Program-made: the position numbers and the translations under genes
From: Gammaproteobacteria bacterium
Lineage (GTDB): Bacteria > Pseudomonadota > Gammaproteobacteria > Tethybacterales > Persebacteraceae
Direction of reading: 5' to 3'
Assembly (NCBI GenBank): GCA_020027345.1
Contig: JAHRAH010000119.1
Location: 1 to 33,560 of the forward strand
DNA length: 33,560 nucleotides
The notes under the pieces: model-generated
Seen by the model: the letters and a program-made list of their open reading frames with translations, nothing else
The model's database searches: none
Told to the model about the DNA's origin: nothing
Shown here: positions 24,501 to 32,518 of the stretch, piece after piece
How positions within the stretch are numbered: position 1 is the first letter of the stretch
How the letters are laid out: each line of letters starts with the position of its first letter

Positions 24501-25097
24501 TTATAAAATTGTCGGCAGCATTGCGGCTATTAGCATTAGCGCCATTGTCACATTGAAGCAGCGCAGCCAGAGGGGGTTCTTTTTCAGAAAGCCGCCGATG
24601 CCGGCGCCGAACAGTCCCCACAAGGAAACACAGGGAAAACTGAAAAACAAAAACACGCCGGCTATCATCGCCGCCTGCAAAAAAACCGCGCCGCCGCCCA
24701 TAAAAGCGGTCGTCGCGCCCGCCGCCATCGCCCACGCCTTCGGGTTCACCCACTGAAAAAGCGCCGCCTGCAAAAATGTCATCGGGCGTTTTTTTGCGCT
24801 TTCTTCGCCGATGCCGGCGAAGGCGATGCGCCACGCTATCCAGAAAACAAAAAAGAACGCGGCGTAACCCATAACCGAATGCAGGCGCGGCGATTGCCGG
24901 AAAACTTCGCCCAGCCCGGCGCCGACAAGAAATGTCATCGCGGAAAAACCGATGCAAATTCCGGCAATGTGCGCGACCGTGCGCGCAAAACCGAAGTTCA
25001 CCGCCGAAGCGGTGACCATCATATTGTTCGGCCCCGGCGTTATCAGCGTGGAAAACGCGAAAGCGGCAAGGGGAAGAATCACGCCCGCGTCAATCAT
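24501..25097 (-). CDS. LysE/RhtB family amino acid exporter
   Basis: This 198-residue inner-membrane protein has about six helices. The N-terminus has the family hallmark FSTLITPGPNNMMVTASAVNFG (about 15-36, with the conserved TPGPN) and the central QAALFQWVNPKAWAMA block (with the conserved NPKA) opens the second half. Members export amino acids such as lysine, threonine or homoserine lactone; the substrate here is unknown. The ATG at 25097 is preceded by G6 and TAAAAT, the identical string seen before azlC, another amino acid exporter. It is monocistronic, with a MITE beyond its stop. Confidence 0.93.
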   Translation of the reverse strand: MIDAGVILPLAAFAFSTLITPGPNNMMVTASAVNFGFARTVAHIAGICIGFSAMTFLVGAGLGEVFRQSPRLHSVMGYAAFFFVFWIAWRIAFAGIGEESAKKRPMTFLQAALFQWVNPKAWAMAAGATTAFMGGGAVFLQAAMIAGVFLFFSFPCVSLWGLFGAGIGGFLKKNPLWLRCFNVTMALMLIAAMLPTIL

Positions 25098-25103
25098 CCC
25101 CCC

Positions 25104-25109
25104 ATTTTA
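25104..25109 (-). promoter_or_regulatory. -10 box (TAAAAT) of the LysE-type gene, leaderless type
   Basis: TAAAAT, then six G, then the ATG at 25097. This is the same 17-base string as at azlC. No -35 is obvious. Confidence 0.4.
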
Positions 25110-25171
25110 CCGAAAACAAACTTCGCCGCGAAATTTAAATATTTGTTTTTTCGCATTATCTTATGCCGCAT

Positions 25172-26011
25172 TCAAAGCCAGCGCTTGCGGCGTTTGTAGG
25201 ATTTTATGTTTTTGAACGACTTGCGCTCGCGGTGCGAGCCGAGGTAAAACTCCTTGACATCCTCGTTTTCGCGCAGTTCTTCGGCGGTTCCGTGCAGGGC
25301 GATTTTGCCCTGCTCCATCACATAGCCGCGCCCGGCGACGCGCAGCGCCATATTCGCGTTTTGTTCCACAAGAAGAACGGTTACGCCCAGTTCGCGGTTG
25401 AGTTTTGCGATGATGGAAAAAACCTCGCGCACCAAAAGCGGCGAAAGCCCCATGGAGGGTTCGTCCATCAAAATCAGCCGCGGCGCGGCCATAAGCGCGC
25501 GCCCTATCGCGAGCATTTGCTGTTCGCCGCCGGAAAGATAACCGGCGAGCCCGCGCCGCTCTTTAATGCGCGGAAAATAATGAAACACTTTGCGCAGGTT
25601 TTCCTCTTCGCCGTTCGGGTCGGCGGCGTGCGCGCCCAAAAGCAGGTTTTCCAAAACGCTCATATCCTGAATAATGCGCCGCCCCTCCATCACCTGAAAT
25701 ATGCCGCGGCGGACGATGTCGTCGGGGCGCAACCCGTCTATGCGCGCGCCGCCGTAAAGTATTTCTCCGCGCGTGATTGCGCCTTCCTCGCTTTTGAGCA
25801 GCCCCGATATTGCTTTGAGGGTTGTGGATTTTCCGGCGCCGTTCGCGCCCAGCAGCGCGGTTATCCCCCCGGCTTCCGCATGCAAACTCAGCCCGCGCAA
25901 AACCAGCGCGACTTCGTTGTATATCACTTCAATGTTATTAACCGCCAAAAGCGGCGCGGCGGCGGCGGGGTTGCCGTTCGCCGCGGGCGAAGCCGTTACG
26001 GTTTGTTCCAT
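25172..26011 (-). CDS. livF: Branched-chain-type ABC transporter ATPase
   Basis: This 279-residue cytoplasmic ATPase is of the LivF class. After a ~20-residue Ala/Pro-rich lead it has LLGANGAGKST (Walker A, 53-63), the Q-loop VMEGRRIIQDMSV, LSGGEQQMLAIGRAL (159-173), LMDEPSMGLSP (Walker B, 181-191) and the H-loop position LLVEQN. The basic tail ending FKNIKSYKRRKRWL is characteristic of a LivF subgroup. It overlaps the end of the aldehyde dehydrogenase gene by 16 bp. Its likely partners are the LivM permease and binding protein at 29043-31357. No LivG or LivH lies in the window, so the transporter is incomplete here. Confidence 0.93.
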   Translation of the reverse strand: MEQTVTASPAANGNPAAAAPLLAVNNIEVIYNEVALVLRGLSLHAEAGGITALLGANGAGKSTTLKAISGLLKSEEGAITRGEILYGGARIDGLRPDDIVRRGIFQVMEGRRIIQDMSVLENLLLGAHAADPNGEEENLRKVFHYFPRIKERRGLAGYLSGGEQQMLAIGRALMAAPRLILMDEPSMGLSPLLVREVFSIIAKLNRELGVTVLLVEQNANMALRVAGRGYVMEQGKIALHGTAEELRENEDVKEFYLGSHRERKSFKNIKSYKRRKRWL

Positions 26012-27423
26012 CCGCTCACCGCTTTCACTTCCAAAAACTCCTCCAAGCCGAAAACACCGCCTTCGCGCCCGACGCCGGAATGTTTGTAACCGCCGAAAGG
26101 CGCGCCCGAATGCAAATGCGCGCCGTTTATTTGCACCATTCCCGAACGCAGCCGTTTTGCGATTCTCCGCGCGCGTTCTGCGTCGCCGGTTTGGATGTAG
26201 TTTGTCAAACCGTATACGGTGTCGTTCGCCGCCGCAACCGCTTCTTCTTCGCCGTCAAAGGGCGCGACGGCGAGCACCGGGCCGAATATTTCCTCGCGCG
26301 CTATTGTCATTTCCGGTTTGACATCGGCGAAAACCGTCGGGCGCACAAAATACCCGCGCCCGCGCCCTTCGGGACGGCCGGTTCCGCCGGTGACAAGCCG
26401 CGCGCCTTCGTCTATTCCGCTTTGTATCAGCCGCTGGATTTTCTCAAACTGCGCGCGCGAAACAACGGGGCCGATGTGCTTTCCTTCTTTTTCCGCCGCG
26501 TTGGTTTCGGTCTTCTTTGCGGTTTCCGCCGCGGACTGCACGGCTTTTTCGTATATGGATTTTTCCGCAAACATTCGCGTCGGCGCGTTGCACGATTGCC
26601 CGGTGTTGTTGAAGCAGTGCCGCGCGCCGCGCACGACGGCTTTTTCGTCGGCGTCGGCGAAAATAATGTTCGCGCCTTTTCCGCCGAGTTCCAAACTGAC
26701 GCGCTTGAAAGTGTCCGCCGCGTTTTTGGAAACGCGCGCGCCCGCCCGCGAAGAACCGGTGAAGGAAACCATATCCACATCCGGATGCGCCGAAAGGCGC
26801 TCGCCGACGACGGCGCCCTCGCCGTTTATGAGATTGAAAACGCCCGGCGGAAAGCCGGAGTCGTGAATCATTTCCGCAAAAAGCATCGCCGAGAGCGGCG
26901 CGATTTCCGAAGGTTTGAGAACCGCCGCGCAGCCGGCGGCGAGAGCGGGCGCGGCTTTCAGCGTGATTTGATTCATCGGCCAATTCCAGGGCGTGATGAG
27001 CGCGCAAACGCCAATCGGCTCGCGCAGCACGGCGCCGCCGTTTGTTTCGCGCTCAAACTCGTAATCCTCCAACTCGGAGATGAAGGTTTGCAAATGTCCT
27101 TCGCCGGCGCCGACTTGCGCCGCCCGCGCCATCGTAATCGGCGCGCCCATTTCCAAAGATATCGCCTCCGCCATTTCGTCCGCGCGCTTTTGGTATTGCG
27201 CGAGAAGTTTTTGCAAAAGCGCGAGGCGTTCCTTTTTTTCGCTTTGCGACCATTCGGCAAAAGCCGCCCGCGCCGCGGCGACTGCGGCGTCGGCGTCCTC
27301 TTCGCCGCCGAAAGATATCACCGCGCAGGGTTCTTCGGTGGAGGGATTAATAACCTCGGCGTCATGCGCGCGCAGGGGCGCGGACCATTTCCCGCCGATG
27401 TAAAACTTCCGCTTGTCAAGCAT
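25996..27423 (-). CDS. NAD(P)-dependent aldehyde dehydrogenase
   Basis: The protein has 475 residues, full length for the family. It oxidises an aldehyde to the acid in the cytoplasm. Motifs are the ITPWNWP cofactor/oxyanion segment (N147), LKPSEIAPLS (169-178), FTGSSRAG (221-228), the general base E245 in SLELGGKGANI, the catalytic C278 in NNTGQSC, and EEIFGPVLAV near the C-terminus. It is the generic ALDH type (betaine/aminobutyraldehyde-like), but the substrate cannot be told. AGGAG precedes the ATG at 27423, and a TAAAAT lies 23 nt upstream. Its coupling to livF suggests catabolism of an imported compound. Confidence 0.93.
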   Translation of the reverse strand: MLDKRKFYIGGKWSAPLRAHDAEVINPSTEEPCAVISFGGEEDADAAVAAARAAFAEWSQSEKKERLALLQKLLAQYQKRADEMAEAISLEMGAPITMARAAQVGAGEGHLQTFISELEDYEFERETNGGAVLREPIGVCALITPWNWPMNQITLKAAPALAAGCAAVLKPSEIAPLSAMLFAEMIHDSGFPPGVFNLINGEGAVVGERLSAHPDVDMVSFTGSSRAGARVSKNAADTFKRVSLELGGKGANIIFADADEKAVVRGARHCFNNTGQSCNAPTRMFAEKSIYEKAVQSAAETAKKTETNAAEKEGKHIGPVVSRAQFEKIQRLIQSGIDEGARLVTGGTGRPEGRGRGYFVRPTVFADVKPEMTIAREEIFGPVLAVAPFDGEEEAVAAANDTVYGLTNYIQTGDAERARRIAKRLRSGMVQINGAHLHSGAPFGGYKHSGVGREGGVFGLEEFLEVKAVSGWNKP

Positions 27424-27511
27424 CGCTTCGCTCCTTTTGTTTTATTATTTTATGGGACAACCGTTTCTTAAAAAAAGCGCCGTCCAGAAGAAGGGCGTAT
27501 TTTTGTGTCAT
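27416..27511 (-). pseudogene. N-terminal remnant of a NYN-domain (PIN-like) protein
   Basis: This 31-codon reading frame begins MTQKYALLLDGAFFKKRLS, very like the first strand of NYN/LabA nuclease-like proteins (hydrophobic strand, then the catalytic D-G and a Lys/Arg-rich turn). After this the sequence turns into an AT-rich stretch and stops inside the aldehyde dehydrogenase start. The rest of the domain (about 150 residues) is missing, so this looks like a truncated gene. The match is short, and a chance resemblance cannot be excluded. Confidence 0.35.
27447..27452 (-). promoter_or_regulatory. Putative -10 (TAAAAT) of the aldehyde dehydrogenase gene
   Basis: TAAAAT lies 23 nt before the ATG with an AGGAG site between, so this would be a short-leader transcript. 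It is embedded in a generally AT-rich stretch, and no -35 is clear. Confidence 0.3.
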
Positions 27512-27639
27512 CGTCAATCGGAAAAAGGCGGGGTTAGGTGCGCGGAACGCCTTCCAGCCAAGGGCTTCTTCTTTGGGATCACGGCGCACGGTCCCCCTGT
27601 TTGATTGGGGGCCATTAAACCACATCTTCGGCGCCTTTG
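27512..27639. other. Intergenic stretch with hairpins, nothing recognised
   Basis: This is the gap between the NYN remnant and the methyltransferase stop. It contains GTGCGC...GCGCAC arms and a CCCCC/GGGGG hairpin (27590-27613) but no T-tract and no ORF of note. It may be debris from the event that truncated the NYN gene. Confidence 0.4.
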
Positions 27640-28533
27640 TCAACTCCCCGCTTCTGCCGCGCCGTTTGCGCCCGCGAGCAGGCGGGCGGGGGCTTCGGCG
27701 GCGAGGCGGCTTTCGGCGGTTTGGCAGTATTGCGAGGAGATTTCCACGCCCAAATAATCGCGCCCGGTGCGGCGGGCGACCAGCGTCGTCGTCCCCGCGC
27801 CGTTGAAGGGATCCAACACGGCATCGCCGCGAAAACTAAAAAGCAGCAAAACCCGCCGCGCCAATTCCTCCGGAAACATTGCCGGATGACCGTGCTTGGA
27901 TGCGCGCTCCGGCGCAATCGCCCATTTGCCGTAGACCCATTTCTTAAAGTCCTCGCCGCTGATGTCGGCGTTTTCGCGCAAGCCGGGTTTTTTGATTCCG
28001 CCCTTGCAGAAAACTTCCACAAACTCCCACGAGTATTTGAGATACGGCGCCGAGGGGCTTTTCCAACTTCCCCAGGAAGTGTATTTGCAGTTGTAGTTGT
28101 TTTTTTCCCAGAGGATTTCGCCTTTCCAAATCATCCCGCGGCGCAGCAAATGCCGGCTGATGATGTGGTGCGAGGGGACATAATCCGAAAACAGCGGCTG
28201 CACATTGACAACAACGCGCCCGCCGTCCTTGACGACGCGAACGCATTCGTCCAAAATGCGAAAGAGTTTGCGAAAGTATTCGCGCCAGTTTTTGTCGTCG
28301 CGCGCGCCGCCGTAATCCAGCCCGAAGTTGTAGGGCGGCGAAGTGAAAACGATGTCAATGCATTCATTCGGAAGTTCGCGCAAAAAGATTTCGCTGTCGG
28401 CGCAAACGATTTTGTTGCGATATTCTTCCGGAAGTTCGCAACCGCCGCGCGCGCGGGTTTTTGCCGCCGATTTTAGTTCCCGGAATTCCCCCGCCGCGCC
28501 TTCGCGCCGTTTTTTTATCTTTTCATTTTTCAT
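27640..28533 (-). CDS. Orphan DNA methyltransferase (N6-adenine or N4-cytosine, beta-class order)
   Basis: The protein has 297 residues from the ATG at 28533. Catalytic motif IV is TSPPYNFG (64-71) and the S-adenosylmethionine motif I is DPFNGAGTTT (241-250), in the IV-before-I order of beta-class enzymes. A WGSWKSPSAPYLKYSWE section (154-170) and HPAMFPEELARR (216-227) are typical of this family. The N-terminal 35 residues are basic. There is no cognate restriction endonuclease next to it; it overlaps the thioesterase stop by 4 bp (ATGA), so it is co-expressed with a metabolic operon. It could be an epigenetic regulator or the survivor of a lost restriction system. Confidence 0.92.
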   Translation of the reverse strand: MKNEKIKKRREGAAGEFRELKSAAKTRARGGCELPEEYRNKIVCADSEIFLRELPNECIDIVFTSPPYNFGLDYGGARDDKNWREYFRKLFRILDECVRVVKDGGRVVVNVQPLFSDYVPSHHIISRHLLRRGMIWKGEILWEKNNYNCKYTSWGSWKSPSAPYLKYSWEFVEVFCKGGIKKPGLRENADISGEDFKKWVYGKWAIAPERASKHGHPAMFPEELARRVLLLFSFRGDAVLDPFNGAGTTTLVARRTGRDYLGVEISSQYCQTAESRLAAEAPARLLAGANGAAEAGS

Positions 28534-29009
28534 TTCTCGCTTTCGCCGCCGGAAGGTTTGGCGAAAGGGTTTGCGACTACGGCGAAAGTGAGGAGCGCTT
28601 TTGCGAGGAGTTTTTTTTCGCCCGCTTTTTCGCCGAAAACCTCGGCTTCGCCGATTATCAGCCGCCGCCCGGTTTTGATAACGCGCCCCTCCGTCAGCAA
28701 CCGTTCGCAATCGCCGGGGCGCAACAAATTCAATTTGTATTCCGCCGTCAACACGCGCTCGCCCTCGGCGACGACAGTGGATGCGGCGACGCCGGCGGTG
28801 TGGTCGGCGACGACGGCATATAAACCCCCGTGAATAACGCCGCCCTGATTCAAAAGTTCCGCGCGCGAAGACAAAACGCTGCGGCAAAATCCGCGTTCCA
28901 GCGCGATGATTTCCAAGCCGACAAATTGCGTAAAGCGCGAAGCGCGCACGACCCAGTCGGCGTGCGACAAATCCCCGCAGCCGGGGGCCTTACCTTCGCC
29001 GGCATTCAT
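28530..29009 (-). CDS. PaaI family hotdog-fold thioesterase
   Basis: The protein has 159 residues. The hotdog domain has the PaaI signature LNQGGVIHGGLYAVVADHTAG (53-73), with H60-G-G and D69 in the catalytic region, then LTAEYKLNLLRP in the middle strand. It hydrolyses acyl- or aryl-CoA thioesters, often to rescue CoA during aromatic-acid catabolism. It lies between the ABC binding protein (33 nt upstream) and the methyltransferase (4-bp overlap). Together with an aldehyde dehydrogenase and the Liv-type transporter it suggests uptake and breakdown of an organic acid. Confidence 0.9.
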   Translation of the reverse strand: MNAGEGKAPGCGDLSHADWVVRASRFTQFVGLEIIALERGFCRSVLSSRAELLNQGGVIHGGLYAVVADHTAGVAASTVVAEGERVLTAEYKLNLLRPGDCERLLTEGRVIKTGRRLIIGEAEVFGEKAGEKKLLAKALLTFAVVANPFAKPSGGESEK

Positions 29010-29042
29010 AAAGAATGACGGGCGCGCGCGCGTTTGCGTTCT

Positions 29043-30272
29043 TTAATACCCCAGCCAATCTTTGCGCCGCGGCAAAGTTGTTTCCGCAATTTTTTCCACG
29101 GTAACTTTCCCGCCTTTGTTCACGCCGCGGTAGACATTCACAGTCATTGTCCCCCGGTGGTCGTCCGGCGACCATGTGGAGGGAATGCAAACGCCTTCCA
29201 GCCCTTGCGGCACCCAGTTTTGGCGCGCGTACATTCCTTCTTTTATTCCGGGGCCGGTAACTTCGCCTTTGTTTTCCAAAGACCATTCCATCGCCTCTTT
29301 CATATAGAAAGCGCTGCAGACGCCGCGGATGTAATGATGCGTGCGGAAGTCGTCGTCGCCGGCTATTTCGCGCACGAGTTTCATTCCCGGCGCGTCGCTG
29401 TCCCAGAAGGGAGTCGCCGCGACGAAATGCATATCGGCGCCGTCGCCCGCGCTTTCCAAAACGAGCCGGTCGCCCGCCCATATATTCGCGAGAAATTTAA
29501 AATCCGCGCCGACGGTCGCGCACGATTTCAGCAGCGAAACAACGGAGCCGCCGAGGTTTGCGAGGAAGGCGTAGTTTGCGCCCTGCTCCTGCATTGTCAG
29601 GCACTGCGCTTTAAAGTCGGCGGGCTTCATTGAAACGACTACCGGCGGCAGCACTTCAAAACCGAGTTCCGCCGCGTATTCCGCGCACGCTTTTTTCGGC
29701 GCTTCGGGGTAGGGATGCTGCGCCCCGGCGTGGACGAACTTCGGCTTTCCGTTTTTGCCGCTGTTTTTCCAATCTTCCGCCGCCCACTTTGCCAAAGCGC
29801 GGCAGCCGTCGGAATAGGAGGGGCCGTAAAAGAAGTTATACGGCGCCGGTTTTTTTGTGTTCGGATTCGCCCCGGTCGGGTCGGTCAGGTGGCCGGAATA
29901 CGAGGCCGAATAGGTCGGGATTTTGTCGCGCGCGACGAAGGATATCAGCGCTTCGGTGTCGCCCGTCCCCCATCCTTGCAGCGCCGTCATTCCCCCGCTG
30001 CGCGCGCGCCATTTGTTGTATTGCGCGACCGCCTGCGGGACTTTGTAACTGTAATCCACCGATTCAAATTCCAGCAGTTTGCCGAGCGCGCCGCCCTTGC
30101 TGACGATGTGGTTGAGCGCGTCCAAAACGCCCGGGCCGTAGTATTTGCCGACAAACGCCGTCGGGCCCGTGTAATCGCGCAAATGCCCGACGAACACTTT
30201 TTCCGCCGCCAGCGCGGGCGGTGCGGCGCAGGCCAACGCCAGCGCGAACACAATGAGTTTTGTTTTTTTCAT
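29043..30272 (-). CDS. Branched-chain-type ABC transporter substrate-binding protein
   Basis: The protein has 409 residues from the ATG at 30272, behind a GGAGG site, with a Sec signal peptide (1-22, ending ALA). The mature protein is a type I periplasmic binding fold: VGHLRDYTGPTAFVGKYYGPG (first strand and ligand loop), ALQGWGTGDTEALISF, IPTYSASYSGHLTDPTGANPN (second ligand loop) and GANYAFLANLGGSVVSLLKS. This subgroup accompanies LivM/LivF transporters of amino acids, amides or aromatic acids. It is coupled by ATGA to livM. The Trp-rich GTGDTEAL and the long loop around 110-150 are subgroup features. The ligand is unknown. Confidence 0.92.
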   Translation of the reverse strand: MKKTKLIVFALALACAAPPALAAEKVFVGHLRDYTGPTAFVGKYYGPGVLDALNHIVSKGGALGKLLEFESVDYSYKVPQAVAQYNKWRARSGGMTALQGWGTGDTEALISFVARDKIPTYSASYSGHLTDPTGANPNTKKPAPYNFFYGPSYSDGCRALAKWAAEDWKNSGKNGKPKFVHAGAQHPYPEAPKKACAEYAAELGFEVLPPVVVSMKPADFKAQCLTMQEQGANYAFLANLGGSVVSLLKSCATVGADFKFLANIWAGDRLVLESAGDGADMHFVAATPFWDSDAPGMKLVREIAGDDDFRTHHYIRGVCSAFYMKEAMEWSLENKGEVTGPGIKEGMYARQNWVPQGLEGVCIPSTWSPDDHRGTMTVNVYRGVNKGGKVTVEKIAETTLPRRKDWLGY

Positions 30273-31357
30273 GGTTTTCCTCCGTGCGAGAAAGGGTAAT
30301 ACTTCCAGTAGGCCTTCGCCACCAGCCATCGGTGGCGCAAGCCGTCCGGCTCAAAGATTAAGAATAACACAATTGCCAGCCCGATGGCCATCTCCTTGAA
30401 ATACGGCAGCGAATCGGCGATGCCGCCCGCGCGCGCAAACTCCGTCCGCGCCAGCGCGGCATTCGCCGCTTCCATCACTTCCGGCAGCAAAACGATAAAA
30501 GCCGTTCCCATAATTGTCCCGCTCACGGTGCCGGCGCCGCCGATGACGACCATCGCCAAAAACAAAACCGAAAGAAAAATGTTAAACCCCTCGGCGGAAA
30601 CAAAACCCAAATAATGTCCGTAAAGCGCGCCGCCGACTCCGGCGTAAAAAGAAGAAAGCCCGAAAGCGAGCAAACGGTAGCGCGTGAGATTAATGCCAAG
30701 CATTTCCGCCGAAAGATAATAATCGCGCAACGCGACCAAAGCGCGCCCGTCGCGGCTGCGCCGTAAATTGACCGCGGCAAACGAAAGCAATAAAAACCAA
30801 AACAAAACCAGATAATAATAACGCGCGTCGGTGTTAAGAATAAAACCGAAAATGCTGACTTGTTCCGCCGCCGCGCCGTATGCGCCGCCGGTAAAACTCT
30901 CGGCGCGAATGAAAAAATCCTCCAATATAAATTGCGCCGCGAATGTCGCGATGGCCAGATACAAACCCTTAATGCGCGCCGCCGGAGCGCCGAATATTAA
31001 ACCGACCGCGGTCGTCATCAGCCCGGCGAGCGGTATGCAAAAAAACACCGGCACCGGAGTGTTCGTCGCCAGCCACGCCGAAGCGAATGCGCCGAAGCCG
31101 AACATCGCGCCGTGCCCCAGCGATATCTGCCCGGAAAGCCCGACCAAAATATTGAGCCCGATGGCGGCGACGCCGTAATATCCGATTTGCATCGCCAGCG
31201 AAAGCGCGTAAACATCCGCAACCGCCGGCAAAAACAAAAGCGCGACGACCCCCAGCCAAACGGCGACAAGCGACCCCCGCGAATGGCAAACCGCCATATC
31301 CGCCGCATAACTCATCCGAAAATCTCCGCAAGGCCGGGGAATAACAATATGGCTCAC
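30269..31357 (-). CDS. livM: Branched-chain-type ABC transporter permease
   Basis: This 362-residue membrane protein has about ten helices. It shows the LivM hallmarks GLNILVGLSGQISLGHGAMFGFGAFASAW (about 68-96), the EAA-like cytoplasmic loop RDGRALVALRDYYLSAEMLGINLTRYRL (about 200-227) and IGGAGTVSGTIMGTAFI (about 275-291). I took GTG at 31357 rather than the ATG at 31315 because homologues carry a GDF-x-x-SYAAD N-terminus, which the GTG includes, and because a TAAAAT box sits 7 nt upstream. The partner LivH permease and LivG ATPase are not seen. It is the first gene of the Liv/thioesterase/methyltransferase run. Confidence 0.93.
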   Translation of the reverse strand: MSHIVIPRPCGDFRMSYAADMAVCHSRGSLVAVWLGVVALLFLPAVADVYALSLAMQIGYYGVAAIGLNILVGLSGQISLGHGAMFGFGAFASAWLATNTPVPVFFCIPLAGLMTTAVGLIFGAPAARIKGLYLAIATFAAQFILEDFFIRAESFTGGAYGAAAEQVSIFGFILNTDARYYYLVLFWFLLLSFAAVNLRRSRDGRALVALRDYYLSAEMLGINLTRYRLLAFGLSSFYAGVGGALYGHYLGFVSAEGFNIFLSVLFLAMVVIGGAGTVSGTIMGTAFIVLLPEVMEAANAALARTEFARAGGIADSLPYFKEMAIGLAIVLFLIFEPDGLRHRWLVAKAYWKYYPFSHGGKP

Positions 31358-31364
31358 GCCCGCA

Positions 31365-31370
31365 ATTTTA
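31365..31370 (-). promoter_or_regulatory. -10 box (TAAAAT) of livM, leaderless type
   Basis: TAAAAT directly follows a TG and is 7 nt before the GTG start. No good -35. It is the probable promoter of the whole Liv run. 31371-31422 holds short CGTCATTCCC fragments and no gene. Confidence 0.4.
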
Positions 31371-31422
31371 CATCAACGGGCAAATCAACCGTCATTCCCA
31401 ACCCCCGTCATTCCCCAAACCC

Positions 31423-31573
31423 CGTCATTCCAGCGGAAGCTGGAATCCATACCATCCCCGCAAAAAGGACAAACTCATCCCCGCCCGCAAACAACGGCGA
31501 AAAGGAAAAACCCTATGGATTCCAGCTTTCGCCGGAATGACGATGTGGATTCCAGCTTTCGCGGGAATAACGA
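31423..31573. repeat. Long REP-like direct repeat, copy A
   Basis: It starts CGTCATTCCAGCGGAAGCTGG, passes through a conserved middle with AAAAGGACAAACTCATCCCC, and ends with inverted TGGATTCCAGCTTTCGC units. Copies B (32519) and C (33348) share the start, the middle and most of the end. It contains two palindromic REP units facing each other, so it can fold into a large stem. It abuts the stop of the first paralogue. Confidence 0.85.
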
Positions 31574-32221
31574 TTACCGTTCCCCTTTTGCCGGCGGTTT
31601 GGTTATCTGTTTGATTTCGTTTTTGGCGGTGAGTTGCAGGAGAATCAAACCCGCCCGCAGCGCCAGCGCTATTGGCTCTTCTTCGTCCGCCGGCACTTCT
31701 TTGCGCGTCAGCGCGCGCTTGAACATCATCACTCCGACGATTTTCTTCCCCCGCGAATATTTTTTAAGCACACGCTTAAACTGCGGCAGCCGCCGCTCCG
31801 CGAAATCGCGCACACCTTCCGGGCGCAGCGCGCGCTTGACTTCCACGACCACGGTCGCGGCCGGATTCAAACCGACGATGTCGTATTCGCATTCCGCTTG
31901 TCCGTTGGCGATGCGCACTCCGGCGAAGAATTCGTCAATCGCAATACCCCCGATGCTCTTCACTTTCCGCAAGGCCGCGAGGCATTCGTCCTCCAGCATC
32001 ATCCCCTCGCCGTTGGTGTAGTTGCCGACGGTTTTGTTCGTTTGCGCGGCAATCCGCCCCGCTTCCGCGAGTTGTTTGTCCACTTCTTTGCTCCGCTTTG
32101 CCGCCGCCGCCGCCTCTTTGCGCCGTTCTTCCATCAGGAGCCGGATATCTTCCGCCACCGCCGCCAGCACCTTTTCCACACGGTCAAGGCGCGACTCCGA
32201 TTCCGTTTTTTGCACAGTCAT
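31574..32221 (-). CDS. Coiled-coil plus PD-(D/E)XK-like protein, paralogue 1
   Basis: The protein has 215 residues. The N-terminal ~65 residues are a charged coiled coil (LDRVEKVLAAVAEDIRLLMEE, then Ala/Lys/Glu repeats). The rest is a compact domain with EYDIVGL (D114) and VVVEVKRAL (E127, K129), a D...E-x-K arrangement as in PD-(D/E)XK nuclease-fold proteins (DUF3782-like families). Activity is not proven, and the ERRLPQFKRVLKKY helix after the motif fits the fold. The domain is about 83% identical (hand count) to the neighbour at 32640-33311, while the coiled coils differ. A TATAAT box is 6 nt before the ATG. The function is unknown. Confidence 0.8.
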   Translation of the reverse strand: MTVQKTESESRLDRVEKVLAAVAEDIRLLMEERRKEAAAAAKRSKEVDKQLAEAGRIAAQTNKTVGNYTNGEGMMLEDECLAALRKVKSIGGIAIDEFFAGVRIANGQAECEYDIVGLNPAATVVVEVKRALRPEGVRDFAERRLPQFKRVLKKYSRGKKIVGVMMFKRALTRKEVPADEEEPIALALRAGLILLQLTAKNEIKQITKPPAKGER

Positions 32222-32227
32222 TCGGGG

Positions 32228-32233
32228 ATTATA
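32228..32233 (-). promoter_or_regulatory. -10 box (TATAAT) of paralogue 1, leaderless type
   Basis: TATAAT, 6 nt, ATG. There is no Shine-Dalgarno between. The same arrangement precedes paralogue 2. Confidence 0.5.
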
Positions 32234-32270
32234 GCATCCACCCTTTCTAACTATACCCCCCGCCGCTTGC

Positions 32271-32511
32271 GGGGGGGGGTGAGGGGGGGAATCTGCGGCG
32301 GCGGGATTTGTGGTTTTCCCCCCCCCCCACCCCCCCCCATCGGAGATGGGGGGGGGGTTGACTTTTATCCCCGTCATTTCCAACCACCCCCCCCCCCATC
32401 TTTGATGGGGGGGTGAGGGGGGGGAATCTGCGGCGGCGGGATTTGTGGTTTCCCCCCCCCCAACCCCCCCCATCGGAGATGGGGGGGGTTGACTTTTATC
32501 CCCATCATTCC
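32271..32511. repeat. Poly-G/poly-C tandem repeat (two units of about 131-134 bp)
   Basis: Each unit has a G run, GTGAGG, another G run, AATCTGCGGCGGCGGGATTTG, a C run of 9-13, a CATCGGAGATG palindrome flanked by C and G runs, and TTGACTTTTATCCCC. Between units lies another hairpin (C run, ATCTTTGAT, G run). A related CGCCGCTTGCG hairpin with G9 lies at 32255-32279 and again at 33507-33531. Homopolymer lengths may be unreliable. There is no gene. Confidence 0.85.
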
Positions 32512-32518
32512 ACTCCCC

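Noticed and set aside
30269-31315. livM start at ATG 31315
   Set aside because: It would remove the conserved GDF-x-x-SYAAD N-terminus and ignores the -10 box before GTG 31357.
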